Below are positions 28,377 through 37,187 of a DNA stretch of 64,000 nt, in pieces. Each line of letters starts with the position of its first letter. Positions within the stretch are counted from its first letter, which is position 1. The position numbers and the translations under genes were made by a program. This DNA comes from SCTD01 sp963784675 (GTDB lineage: Bacteria > Actinomycetota > Actinomycetes > Mycobacteriales > SCTD01): contig CAWASE010000016.1 of assembly GCA_963784675.1 (NCBI GenBank), positions 1-64,000 of the forward strand, given 5' to 3'. The notes beneath the pieces are model-generated. The model did no database searches. It was not told the origin of the DNA and saw only the letters and a program-made list of their open reading frames with translations.

Positions 28377-29165
28377 TCAGCGACCGGTGTCACCGACGCA
28401 GTGCGCGCCTCCGTCGACGTGGACGACCTGTCCGGTGGTGGCCGGGAACCAGTCCGAGAGCAGCGCGACGGCGGCCCGGGCCACGGGCTCGCGGTCGTTG
28501 GGGTCCCAGCCGAGCGGGGCGCGCCGTTGCCAGCTGGGCTCGAGCTCCTCGCGCGCCAGGGACCGGCCGAGCAGGGTGCGCTGGGGCCCGGCCGACACGA
28601 CGTTCACGCGGACGCCGCGGGGACCGAGGTCGCGGGCCAGGTAGCGCGCCGTCGACTCGAGCCCGGCCTGGGCCACGCCGAGCCAGTCCTGCCCGGGCCA
28701 CGCGCGGGCCGTGTCGAGCGACAGCGCGACCACCGAAGAGCCGCGCACGAGCAGGTCGCCGAGCGCCCCGGCCACCGCCGCGAGCGACCACGTCGCGGTC
28801 TGGAAGGTCTCGGCCACCAGGTCCCACGGGGCGGCCGCGAACCCGCCCGAGCGGTCGCCCGCCGGCAGGTAGGCGATGGCGTGCAGCACCCCGTCGACCC
28901 GGTCCCAGCCTGCGGCGCGCACGTTGTCGGCCAGCGAGGTGAGGTCGTCGGGCAAGGTGACGTCGAGCTCGACGACGTCGGCGTCCACGCCCAGCCGCGG
29001 CGCGACCCGCGAGGTGACGGCCAGCCCGCGGCAGAGCGGTGAGGTGAGCACGACCTCGGCGCCCTGCTCGCGGGCGGTGCGCACGACCGCGCTGGCCAGC
29101 GAGGACTCGGTGAGGACACCGGTGACCAGGACGTGGCGTCCCGTCAGCAGGCCGGTCGCGTGCGT
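28377..29165 (-). CDS. InhA/FabI-like protein with catalytic Tyr and Lys replaced
   Basis: 262 residues, clearly homologous to the reductase at 24711 along its whole length (VTGVLTESSLASAVVR, ELDVTLP, the end TGQVVHVDGG). At the active site the intact copy reads YDWMGVAK, while this one reads QDWLGVAQ, so both the proton-donating Tyr and the NAD-orienting Lys are Gln. The Rossmann glycine and Asp elements remain, so it may bind NAD but should not reduce enoyl groups by the normal mechanism. The codons are cag in both places and the frame is open, so this is not a frameshift artefact. GGGAG lies 9 nt upstream of the ATG. Confidence 0.85.
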   Translation of the reverse strand, partial: THATGLLTGRHVLVTGVLTESSLASAVVRTAREQGAEVVLTSPLCRGLAVTSRVAPRLGVDADVVELDVTLPDDLTSLADNVRAAGWDRVDGVLHAIAYLPAGDRSGGFAAAPWDLVAETFQTATWSLAAVAGALGDLLVRGSSVVALSLDTARAWPGQDWLGVAQAGLESTARYLARDLGPRGVRVNVVSAGPQRTLLGRSLAREELEPSWQRRAPLGWDPNDREPVARAAVALLSDWFPATTGQVVHVDGGAHCVGDTGR

Positions 29166-29199
29166 CATCGGCACAGTCTCCCGCAGCAGACGGCGGACA

Positions 29200-29205
29200 T
29201 AGGCT
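29200..29205 (+). promoter_or_regulatory. -10 element TAGGCT, leaderless six-gene operon
   Basis: TAGGCT ends 7 nt before GTG 29213; it would drive the dehydrogenase-fold gene and the overlapping carbohydrate genes behind it. Confidence 0.5.
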
Positions 29206-29212
29206 CGGGCGG

Positions 29213-30295
29213 GTGACCGCCGTGACCCGCACCGCCGAGCCGGCCCTGGCGGCCGCGCGCCAGATCGCCGACGAGCTGGTCCGGCCGGCCGCCGAGCTTG
29301 TCGACCGGACGGTCGTGCCGCGCTCCCACCTGCACGCCTGGGGCCGGGCGGGGCTGCTCGGGCTGGCCGGTCCGCGCGCGGCCGGCGGGGCCGACGCGCC
29401 CAGGGCCGTCGTGCGCGAGGTCGCCGAGGTCCTGGCCGGCGCCTGCCTGTCGACCTGGTTCGTCGCCACGCAGCACGCCACGCCGCTGGCCACGCTGGTC
29501 GAGTCCCGCAACGACGCCCTGCGCGACCGGCTGCTGCGCCCGCTGTGCACGGGCGAGGTGCTGTCCGGTGTCGCGATCGCCCACCTGCGCCGGGCCGGCG
29601 CGCCGGCTGTCGCGGCGACGCGGGTCGAGCGCGGCTGGCGGTTCGACGGCCACGTCGGCTGGATGACCTCGTGGGGCCTGTGCGAGGTCTTCCTGCTCGG
29701 CGGCCTCTCGTCCGACGGCCAGGTCGTCCTGGCGATGGTGCCGGCGCGGGACGGCGACGGGCTGGCGGCGTCCGCCCCGCTCCGGCTGGCCGCCATGCAG
29801 GCGACGCAGACCGTGACGCTCGAGCTCGACGGGTTCCTGGTGGCCGATGCCGACGTGGCCGACGTACGGCCGGTCGAGACGTGGCTGTCCGCCGATGCGG
29901 CCAAGACCGCCAACGCCGGCCCGCACGTGTTCGGGCTGCACGCCGAATGCGTCCGTCGCCTGGACGGGGTGGCTGCCCGACGCGACGACGGCACGGCGGC
30001 CGCCCTGGCCCAGCAGCTGCGCAACGAGGGCGAGCGGCTGCGGCGGGTCGCGTACACGCTGCTGGACGACGTCCCCGAGCACGAGCAGCTCGAGGTCCGA
30101 CTGGAGGTTCGCGCTGCCTCGCTCGAGCTGCTCGTCCGCTCCGCGACGGCGCTGGTGGTGGCCACCGGCGGCTCGGCGATGGCGATTGACGCACCGGCGC
30201 AACGACTGGCCCGGGAGGCGCTGTTCTGCCTCGTCCAGGCACAGACCGCACCGGTGCGCGAGGCGACGCTGCAGCTGCTGAGGGAGGCCTCGTGA
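29213..30295 (+). CDS. acyl-CoA-dehydrogenase-fold protein lacking usual catalytic motifs (copy 2)
   Basis: 360 residues, paralogous to the 27306 gene: RVERGWRFDGHVGWMTSWGL corresponds to VEGGWSLSGFQPWCTSWG there. The flavin motif is AIAHLRRAGAP and the C-terminal base region is LVQAQTAPVREATL, with no catalytic Glu at the expected site. The stop overlaps the GTG of the isomerase gene (GTGA), so this acyl-type protein heads a carbohydrate operon. Function unknown; a flavin-dependent role on acyl or aromatic substrates is the best guess. Confidence 0.75.
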   Translation: MTAVTRTAEPALAAARQIADELVRPAAELVDRTVVPRSHLHAWGRAGLLGLAGPRAAGGADAPRAVVREVAEVLAGACLSTWFVATQHATPLATLVESRNDALRDRLLRPLCTGEVLSGVAIAHLRRAGAPAVAATRVERGWRFDGHVGWMTSWGLCEVFLLGGLSSDGQVVLAMVPARDGDGLAASAPLRLAAMQATQTVTLELDGFLVADADVADVRPVETWLSADAAKTANAGPHVFGLHAECVRRLDGVAARRDDGTAAALAQQLRNEGERLRRVAYTLLDDVPEHEQLEVRLEVRAASLELLVRSATALVVATGGSAMAIDAPAQRLAREALFCLVQAQTAPVREATLQLLREAS

Positions 30296-31081
30296 GTACC
30301 TGGACGCTGTGCGACGCCGACTGGAACTCCTGGCCGGACGGGCTGTCCGTCGCTGAGATCTTTGCGCAGGCAGCGGGTCTGAGGCTCCAGGGCATCGAGC
30401 TCGGGGTGTACGACGCTGCCGTCGAGCTTTCTGCGGAGCGCCTCGCCGAGCTCGCCGACGTCACTGCCCGCACCGGGGTGCCGGTCAGCGCCGTGCTCCT
30501 CTCGCTACCCGCCGAGCGCTGGCCCCGCGGAGCGCTGTCCGGCGACGTCGAGGCCCTGGTCGAGCAGGTGCGCGCCTGCGCGGACGTCTGCCGTGCCCTC
30601 GGCGTGGACGTGCTCGGGCTGTGGCCAGGCGCCGACCCCGTGGACGCCGAGATCGTCGAAGGTCTGCGCCGGTGCGTGGAGGCGGCCGGGGACGTCCGCA
30701 TCGCGGTGGAGTACAAGCCCGACACGGCCGTGCTGGACGCCACGCAGGCGCTCGCGCTGTGCGCGCAGGTGCCGGGACTGGGGGTCCTGCTGGACACCGG
30801 ACACGCGTACGCGCTCGGCGAGGACCCGGTCGAGGTGCGTCGACCGGCTCGGCGACCTGCTGCTGCACGTGCACCTGGGCGACGCCGGACCCGGCGGCGG
30901 CGACGACGACCTGCCGTGCGGACGGCTGCACGACTTCGCCCCGGTCGTCGCGGCCCTGGACGCCTCCACCTTCTGCGGCTCGGCCAGCTTCGACCTCTAC
31001 GGCGCCGTCTGCGACAGCGACCTGACCGGCGAGCAGGCCGTGCGCGAGAGCCGCGACCACGTGCTGTCGCGCCGCGGCTGA
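30292..31081 (+). CDS. TIM-barrel sugar isomerase/epimerase family (frameshift near 30838)
   Basis: About 262 residues of the AP-endonuclease-2-like xylose isomerase superfamily that includes hydroxypyruvate and erythrulose-phosphate isomerases: QGIELGVYDA, RIAVEYKP with a metal-ligand Glu, LLDTGHAYALGE, and after the break LLLHVHLGDAGP. The frame is lost by one base at about 30838; downstream VDRLGDLLLHVHLGD resumes the family sequence, so an indel is likely. It overlaps both its neighbours by 1-4 bases. Substrate unknown. Confidence 0.78.
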
Positions 31082-32040
31082 TGCGCGCCGTCGTCGCGCG
31101 GGGTCCGGGCCGGTTCTCCGTCGAGCAGGTCGAACCGCCCCGCGGGCCGCTGCTGGTGCAGGTCGAGGCGGCCGGCGTGTGCGCGGCCGACCGCATGCTC
31201 TGGACCGGTCGCCACCCGTGGGGCGAGCTGGACTGGCCGTTCATCCCCGGGCACGAGCTGCTGGGCCGCATCAGCGCCTCCGACGGCCGGCTCCCGGTCG
31301 GCACCCGGATCACCGCCGAGGTGAAGCTCCCGTGCGGTGCGTGCGCCTGGTGCCGGCGCGGCGAGACGCACCTGTGCCCGACCGGCGCTCACCTGGGCAG
31401 CGGGATCCCGGGGGCCTTCGCCGAGGGTCTTGCTCTCCCCGCCGCAGCGCTGGTGCACGAGATCCCGGACGACCTGAGCACGCGGCAGGCGGTGCTCGCT
31501 GAACCGATGGCGTGCGCCCTGCACGCCGTGCGTCGGGCCGGGGTGCGTCCCGGCGACAGGGTCGCCGTCGCCGGGCTCGGCGGTCTCGGAGCGCTCGCGC
31601 TGCACGCCTGCCGGGCCGAGGGTGCCGAGCACGTCACCGCGCTGGTCCGTACCGACGAGAAGGCCAGGCTGGCAGACGTACTGGGCTATGACGATGCTAC
31701 CTACGCACCCGAGCCGGGCAGCGTCGACACGGTCCTTGATCTGTCGGGCGACGTCGACGCGGTGTCGGTGCTGCTGGGCGCGGTCCGCAGCGGCGGACGC
31801 GTAGGCGTCTACGGCGTCTACGACCGACCGCTGCCGCTCGACCTCAACCTGCTGGCCGAGTTCGGCGGGCTCACCGTCTCGGGCGGGCATCTCGCGCCCG
31901 GCTGCTTCCCCGACGCGATCGCCCTGCTCGGCGGCGTCGACGGCGACCTCGTCGTCACGGGGACCCATCCGCTCGAGCGGCTCGCCGACGCCCTCGCACC
32001 GCCTGACCGTCCCCGTCTGAAGGAGATCGTGCTCCCGTGA
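31081..32040 (+). CDS. zinc-dependent MDR alcohol/polyol dehydrogenase
   Basis: 319 residues of the medium-chain dehydrogenase family that oxidises sugar alcohols or threonine. It has catalytic zinc ligands in VCAAD and PGHE, the structural zinc cluster PCGACAWCRRGETHLC, and the nucleotide motif VAGLGGLGAL. The TGATG junction with the isomerase and the GTGA junction with the aldolase show tight coupling. Likely oxidises the operon's polyol or acid substrate. Confidence 0.87.
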   Translation: MRAVVARGPGRFSVEQVEPPRGPLLVQVEAAGVCAADRMLWTGRHPWGELDWPFIPGHELLGRISASDGRLPVGTRITAEVKLPCGACAWCRRGETHLCPTGAHLGSGIPGAFAEGLALPAAALVHEIPDDLSTRQAVLAEPMACALHAVRRAGVRPGDRVAVAGLGGLGALALHACRAEGAEHVTALVRTDEKARLADVLGYDDATYAPEPGSVDTVLDLSGDVDAVSVLLGAVRSGGRVGVYGVYDRPLPLDLNLLAEFGGLTVSGGHLAPGCFPDAIALLGGVDGDLVVTGTHPLERLADALAPPDRPRLKEIVLP

Positions 32041-32684
32041 ACGAGCTCATCGCACAGCTGATCGACGTCGGCCGCAGGGCGGTGGGCGCAGGGCTGGTCG
32101 TCGGTTCGGGGGGCAACCTGTCGGCCCGGCTGCCCGGTGCCGACGAGTGCGTCGTCACCTGCTCGGGCAGCCTGCTCGACGAGCTGACGCCCGACCAGTT
32201 CTCGATCGTCGCGATCGCCGACGGGACCGTCCGCGGTGGTCATCCCGTCCCGAGCAGCGAGGTGCCGCTGCACCTGGCCACCTACCGGGTGCGTGCGGAC
32301 GCGAACGCGCTGATCCACCTGCACCCGCAGACCAGCGTGCTGCTCGACGCGCTCGGCCATCCGATCCGGCTGCTGACCATCGACCACGCCTACTACGTGC
32401 GCGAGGTGCGCTCGACGCCGTTCCTGCAGAGCGGGACGCCCGAGCTCGCCGAGGCGGGGGCGGCAGCCATGGCCGACGGCTGCAACTGCGTCATCCTGGG
32501 CCACCACGGCTGCTCGTGCGTCGCAGACACGATCGGGCTGGCGTGGAAGCGGGCGCAAAACCTGGAGGAGGCCGCCCGGGCGACGCTGACCATGCTGCAG
32601 CTGGGTGACACGACCACCGCGTGCCCGCCGTCCTACCTGGAGGTCATCCGCGCGAAAGAGGCTGCGTCGCAGGCAGGTCACTGA
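32037..32684 (+). CDS. class II aldolase/adducin family protein
   Basis: 215 residues of the AraD/FucA family of zinc aldolases or epimerases acting on sugar phosphates. It has SGGNLSAR (phosphate site), SSEVPLHLATYR (the catalytic Glu), the zinc histidines in HLHPQTS, and a third histidine in LGHHG. Together with the FGGY kinase it suggests phosphorylation followed by retro-aldol cleavage of a ketose. The GTG start overlaps the dehydrogenase stop. Confidence 0.88.
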   Translation: MNELIAQLIDVGRRAVGAGLVVGSGGNLSARLPGADECVVTCSGSLLDELTPDQFSIVAIADGTVRGGHPVPSSEVPLHLATYRVRADANALIHLHPQTSVLLDALGHPIRLLTIDHAYYVREVRSTPFLQSGTPELAEAGAAAMADGCNCVILGHHGCSCVADTIGLAWKRAQNLEEAARATLTMLQLGDTTTACPPSYLEVIRAKEAASQAGH

Positions 32685-32685
32685 G

Positions 32686-34089
32686 GTGCCGGTCGCCGGC
32701 CTCGACGTCGGGGGCTCGTCGGTCAAGGCGTGGGTGCAGGCCCCCGGTGCGCTGTTCGAGGCGACCGTCCCGCTGGTGTCGCTGCGTCCGGACGCGGTGC
32801 GCGTCGAGTTCCAGCCGGACGCCTGGGAGCAGGCGTGCCGCACCGCGCTGGCCGACGTCATCCAGCAGGCCGGGGCGCCGGGCTCGGACTATCTGGGCCT
32901 GACCGTGTCGAGCCTGCGTCAGGGTTTCGTCCTGCTCGACGGTGCGGGCGCCGCCCTGGGCAACGGCGTGCTGAACAGCGACCGGCGCGGTGCACCGCAC
33001 GCGCAGGTGCTGGCGGGGACGCACCCCGTCACCGGGCACTGGCCGGCGCCGGAGCTGACGCTGCCCAAGCTGCTCGCGGTGCAGGCCGCCGAACCCGAGC
33101 GCTGGGCGGCCACCCGGCGCGTGCTGTTCGTGCACGACTGGCTGATCTGGCTGCTCAGCGGGCAGCAGGTCACCGAGATCTCCTACGCCTGCGCCGGGGC
33201 CATGGCCGACGTCCGCGCCCGCACCTGGGCCGGCGAGCTGCTCGAGGGCTGCGGGCTCGGGACGGCACGGCTCGCGCCGCTCGTCGAGGCCGGCACCGTC
33301 GTCGGTGAGCTCCGGCCGGGGTGGGCGCTGCCGGCGTCGCTGCCGGTCGTCGCCGGGTGCGGCGACACGCAGCTCGCCGCCCTCGGCGTCGGCGGTCTCG
33401 GCGACGGCGTGATCACCGTCGTGGCGGGGTCGTCCACTCCCGTGCAGGCCGCGACCGCACTGCCCGTGCGCGACCCGCTGGAACGGCCCTGGATCTCCAC
33501 GCACGCGGCGGTCGACCGCTGGGCGGTCGAGGGGAACGCCGGCTACCCAGGCACGATGAGCGCGTGGTGGACCGGCCTCGCTGCGGCGAGCCCGCAGGCG
33601 CCGTCGCGTCCGCACGGGCTCACCGCCGTCACCGCCGCCCCCTACTGGGCGCAGGAGACCTGGGAGCGCCGCCCTCCCGCCTCGCTGCTCGGCCTGCGTC
33701 CTGACACGACCGCCGACGACATCTCGACCGCCCTGCGCGAGGCTCACGCGTACGCCGTGCGGGGCAACGTCGAAGACCTGGAACGGGTGCTCGGGCGAGC
33801 CGCCTCGGCCGTCGTGGTGTGCGGGGGTGCGGCCGCCGACGGCAGACTGCCCCGGCTGGTCGCCGACGTCCTGGGCCGACCCGTGCACCACGCGACGGGA
33901 GCCGTCGGTGCGGCTGCTGCCGGCACCTATCTGGTGTCGCGCGCCGTCGGGGCGCACGCCCACCTGCCGGCGCTGCCGGAGCGGGTGCTGCCTGCCGGCG
34001 ACCCCCGCCCGCACGACGGCCCCTACGCGGGATGGTGCGCCGCCCATGCCGCCCTGCGTTCCGCAGCGCTGACGGAAGGATCCACGTGA
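32686..34089 (+). CDS. FGGY-family carbohydrate kinase
   Basis: 467 residues of the hexokinase/actin-fold FGGY family: LDVGGSSVKAWV (phosphate-1), VHDWLIWLLSG, CGDTQLAALGVG, VVVCGGAAADGRLPRLVADV (adenosine motif). It uses ATP to phosphorylate a ketose or sugar acid before the aldolase step. The first phosphate motif has GGSSVK instead of the commoner GTSxxR/K. GTG 32686 follows the aldolase stop by one base, and its own stop overlaps the next start. Substrate not determinable here. Confidence 0.87.
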   Translation: MPVAGLDVGGSSVKAWVQAPGALFEATVPLVSLRPDAVRVEFQPDAWEQACRTALADVIQQAGAPGSDYLGLTVSSLRQGFVLLDGAGAALGNGVLNSDRRGAPHAQVLAGTHPVTGHWPAPELTLPKLLAVQAAEPERWAATRRVLFVHDWLIWLLSGQQVTEISYACAGAMADVRARTWAGELLEGCGLGTARLAPLVEAGTVVGELRPGWALPASLPVVAGCGDTQLAALGVGGLGDGVITVVAGSSTPVQAATALPVRDPLERPWISTHAAVDRWAVEGNAGYPGTMSAWWTGLAAASPQAPSRPHGLTAVTAAPYWAQETWERRPPASLLGLRPDTTADDISTALREAHAYAVRGNVEDLERVLGRAASAVVVCGGAAADGRLPRLVADVLGRPVHHATGAVGAAAAGTYLVSRAVGAHAHLPALPERVLPAGDPRPHDGPYAGWCAAHAALRSAALTEGST

Positions 34090-35033
34090 AGGCCTGTGTC
34101 ACCGCCGAGTTCACCGACGAGGGCGTCGTCCGCCTGGAAGCGCTGGGCTACGTCGTCGAGCGCTGCGGATGGGGGACGACGCGGCAGGCGCTCACCGGTG
34201 CCGACTACCTGTCCGCCGTCGACGGCAGCAGCCTGCTCGTCACCGAGATCGAGACGGTCGACGACACCGTGCTCGCGACGCTCCCCGCCCTGCGGCTCGT
34301 CGCCACGGCCCGCGGTGGACCCGTCAACGTCGATCTGGCGGCCTGCGCGGCCCGCGGCATCCCCGTGGTGTTCACGCCGGCCCGCAACGCCGACTCGGTC
34401 GCCGACTTCGTGCTGGGCGCGCTGCTGTCGCTGGCCCGCGGCATCAGCGCAGGCGAGCGGCACCTGCGCTCCGACGGCTGGCTGGTCGACGGCGAGCTGC
34501 CCTACCTGCACTTCCGCGGACCACAGCTCGCCGGCCGCACCCTCGGCGTCGTCGGGTACGGCGCCATCGGCCGCCGGGTGGCGCAGCGGGCGCGGGACGG
34601 CTTCGGCATGCAGGTGCTGTTCACCGACCCGGTCGCCGCCGGCGGCGTGAGCCTGGACGAGCTGCTGGAACGCTCGGACGTCGTGACGCTGCACTGCCCG
34701 CGGGTGCAGGCCACCCGGGGCCTGATCGACGCCGCGGCACTGGCCCGGATGCGCCGCAGCAGCTATCTGGTGAACACGGCCGGTGGCGGGATCGTCGACG
34801 AGGACGCCCTCGTCGCGGCGCTCACCTCCGGCCGGCTGGCCGGGGCCGCGCTGGACGTGTTCGCGACCGAGCCGATGCCGAGGGAGTCGTCGCTGCTGCA
34901 CGCCCCGAACCTGCTGCTGACCCCCCACCTGGCCGGCGCGGCGCAGGACGTCGTCACCGCGCACACCGAGCTGATCTGCGCCGAGGTCGAGCGCTTCCAC
35001 CGCGGAGAGCCGCTGGTGAACGTGGCGGGGTGA
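34086..35033 (+). CDS. D-2-hydroxyacid dehydrogenase-family protein, catalytic Arg replaced by Gly
   Basis: 315 residues of the SerA-like family: N-terminal LVATARGGPVNVD, NAD motif GVVGYGAIGRRVAQ, catalytic Glu in FATEPMP, and catalytic His in LLTPHLAGA. The usual motif NTARG carrying the catalytic, substrate-binding Arg reads NTAGGGIVDE, so that Arg is Gly (ggt). Either activity is altered or a single base is wrong. It is the last gene of the six-gene operon, overlapping the kinase by GTGA. Confidence 0.83.
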   Translation: MKACVTAEFTDEGVVRLEALGYVVERCGWGTTRQALTGADYLSAVDGSSLLVTEIETVDDTVLATLPALRLVATARGGPVNVDLAACAARGIPVVFTPARNADSVADFVLGALLSLARGISAGERHLRSDGWLVDGELPYLHFRGPQLAGRTLGVVGYGAIGRRVAQRARDGFGMQVLFTDPVAAGGVSLDELLERSDVVTLHCPRVQATRGLIDAAALARMRRSSYLVNTAGGGIVDEDALVAALTSGRLAGAALDVFATEPMPRESSLLHAPNLLLTPHLAGAAQDVVTAHTELICAEVERFHRGEPLVNVAG

Positions 35034-35040
35034 CTGCGCC

Positions 35041-35757
35041 TCAGGCCAGGCCGAGCGCGACCTCGAAGACGGCGGCGGCGGCCCGGGCCTGCGCGCGCTG
35101 CTCCGACGCGGTGAACGAGTCGGTCCAAGAACGGCCCGGCAGCTCGTCCCAGACGAACAGCACCGAGGCAGCGCGCATCTCGAAGGCGCGGGCGGCCGAG
35201 AACACGGCCGAGGTCTCCATGTCCACCGCGAGGTAGCCGGCCGTGCGCCAGCGCTCGACCAGGGAGGGCGGCTGTGCGAGCAGCGCCTCGGTCGTCACGG
35301 TCGTGCCGCGGTGGGAGTGGATCCCGCGGGCCACCAGCAGCGACGCGGCCCGGGTGACGCGGCCGACGTTCCCCTCGGCGACGCCGCGCCCGCCGTAGTA
35401 CTGGGACGCGCCCTCGCCGATGACGGCGCGCTCGGACAGGACGATGTCACCGGTCCGCACCTCCGGCTGCAGGCCGCCGCACGAGCCGATCTGGACGACG
35501 ACCGGGGTCCCCACCGTGCCCAGGACGTGCACCGGCTCGACGGCCCTCGCCGCTCCGTAGGCGGTGCAGAACGCGACCGGCATGTCCTTGTACCAGCCGT
35601 GCCAGAGGTCGGGCATGCCCAGCTCGCGCACCTCTGAGAGCAGGGGGAGCCGGCTCTCCAGCGCCTTCTGGCGCCACCACGTGCCTTCCTGCACGAGCAG
35701 GCGGGGGACCTCGTCCTCCTCGAGCCCGAGCAGGGTCATCCAGCCGTCACGGTCCAC
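35041..35757 (-). CDS. nucleoside phosphorylase family protein
   Basis: 238 residues of the PNP/uridine phosphorylase family, which splits nucleosides with phosphate: VVQIGSCGGLQPEVRTGDIV and the nucleoside-binding VDMETSAVFSAARA. Start GTG 35757 has GGGAG about 9 nt upstream. It follows the aldehyde dehydrogenase by 20 bp on the same strand and is convergent with the six-gene operon. Base specificity unknown, though closest in feel to uridine phosphorylases. Confidence 0.82.
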   Translation of the reverse strand: MDRDGWMTLLGLEEDEVPRLLVQEGTWWRQKALESRLPLLSEVRELGMPDLWHGWYKDMPVAFCTAYGAARAVEPVHVLGTVGTPVVVQIGSCGGLQPEVRTGDIVLSERAVIGEGASQYYGGRGVAEGNVGRVTRAASLLVARGIHSHRGTTVTTEALLAQPPSLVERWRTAGYLAVDMETSAVFSAARAFEMRAASVLFVWDELPGRSWTDSFTASEQRAQARAAAAVFEVALGLA

Positions 35758-35777
35758 GTCGCCAGTCTCCCGTACCG

Positions 35778-37181
35778 CTAGGACCAGCGCGTGACGACGT
35801 GCTTGAGCCGGGTGTAGTCACGCACCGAGTAGGCCGACAGGTCGCTGCCGAACCCGGACGAGGCGTAGCCGCCGTGCGGCATCTCGGTCGCGAGCACGGA
35901 GTGGCAGTTGACCCAGACGGCGCCGAAGTCGAGCGCTCGCGCGGCTCGGGCGGCGCGGGCGTGGTCGGTCGTCCAGACGCTGGACGCGAGGCCGTAGGGG
36001 GTGGCGTTGGCCACGGTCAGCGCCTCGGTCTCGTCGGCGACGCGCTGCACCGTGACCACCGGCCCGAAGACCTCGTCCGTCGCGAGCTCGTCGTCGCTGC
36101 GCACGCCCGCGACGACGGTGGCGGGATACCAGAAGCCGTCGCGGTCCAGCGGGCTGCCGCCGGCGAGGACCTCCGCGTGCGCGGGGCGGCGATCGACCAG
36201 CCCGGCGACCCGGGCGAGCTGGTCGGCGTTGTTGAGGGCGCCGAAGTAACCGTCCGGGCCGGGATCCAGGGCGGCCGCACCGGCCGCGAGGCGCGCCACC
36301 AGCTCGTCGTGGACGCCCGGCGTGGCAAGGACCTTCGTCGCTGCCGTGCAGGACTGACCGGCGTTGTAGTAGCCGATGTCGAGCAGTCCCTGCACGGTGC
36401 GGTCCAGGTCGCAGTCGTCGAACACCAGCACCGGGGCCTTGCCGCCGAGCTCCAGGTGCAGGCGCTTCACGGTCGGCGCAGCAGCGGCCATCACGGCGCG
36501 GCCGGCCCGCACCGACCCGGTCAGGGCGACCATCGCCGGAACCGGGTGCTCGACCATCGCCTGCCCGGTCGCACGGTCACCGCAGACGACGTTCAGCACG
36601 CCCGGCGGCAGCACCTGCGCGGCCAGCTCGGCCAGCATGAGCGGGGTCACCGGAGACGTCTGCGCCGACTTCAGCACGACGCAGTTGCCGGCCGCCACCG
36701 CCGGCGCCCACTTCCAGGTGGCCATCATGAGCGGGTAGTTCCACGGGGTGATCTGCGCGATCACCCCGAGCGGCTCGCGCCGCAGCACCGACGTGTGCCC
36801 CTCGACGTACTCCCCGGCGGCCACGCCCTCCGGCACCCGCGCCGCTCCGGCGCTGAAGCGGATGACGTCCAGCACGTGCGGGATCTCGGCGCGCATCATG
36901 GCGACCGGCTTGCCGGTGTTGCGGACCTCGGCGGCGACGAACTCCTCCGCGCGCTCTTCCAGCAGGTCGGCCAGCCGCAGCAGCAGCCGGAACCGCTCGC
37001 CCGGCGTGCGGTCGCGCCAGCCGGGGAAGGCGCCCGCCGCGGCCGCGAACGCGGCGTCGAGATCGGCGGGTCCGGCGACGGGCGCGTCGTCATAGCGGTG
37101 ACCGGTCGCGGGGTCGACGACGGGGGTGACGGCGTCGATCAGCCCTGGCTGCCGGGCGCCGCCGTAGAAGTGGTGAAGCAC
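35778..37181 (-). CDS. aldehyde dehydrogenase, gamma-aminobutyraldehyde/betaine aldehyde type
   Basis: 467 residues of the NAD-dependent ALDH superfamily: ITPWNYPLMMATWK, LHLELGGKAPVLVF (general base Glu), NAGQSCTAATKVLA (catalytic Cys), and the C-terminal GGYASSGFGSDLSAYSVRDY that is typical of aminobutyraldehyde dehydrogenases of putrescine breakdown. Divergent from a YnjB/spermidine-like importer, which fits polyamine use but does not prove it. Leaderless GTG start. Confidence 0.88.
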   Translation of the reverse strand: MLHHFYGGARQPGLIDAVTPVVDPATGHRYDDAPVAGPADLDAAFAAAAGAFPGWRDRTPGERFRLLLRLADLLEERAEEFVAAEVRNTGKPVAMMRAEIPHVLDVIRFSAGAARVPEGVAAGEYVEGHTSVLRREPLGVIAQITPWNYPLMMATWKWAPAVAAGNCVVLKSAQTSPVTPLMLAELAAQVLPPGVLNVVCGDRATGQAMVEHPVPAMVALTGSVRAGRAVMAAAAPTVKRLHLELGGKAPVLVFDDCDLDRTVQGLLDIGYYNAGQSCTAATKVLATPGVHDELVARLAAGAAALDPGPDGYFGALNNADQLARVAGLVDRRPAHAEVLAGGSPLDRDGFWYPATVVAGVRSDDELATDEVFGPVVTVQRVADETEALTVANATPYGLASSVWTTDHARAARAARALDFGAVWVNCHSVLATEMPHGGYASSGFGSDLSAYSVRDYTRLKHVVTRWS

Positions 37182-37187
37182 CAGGGC

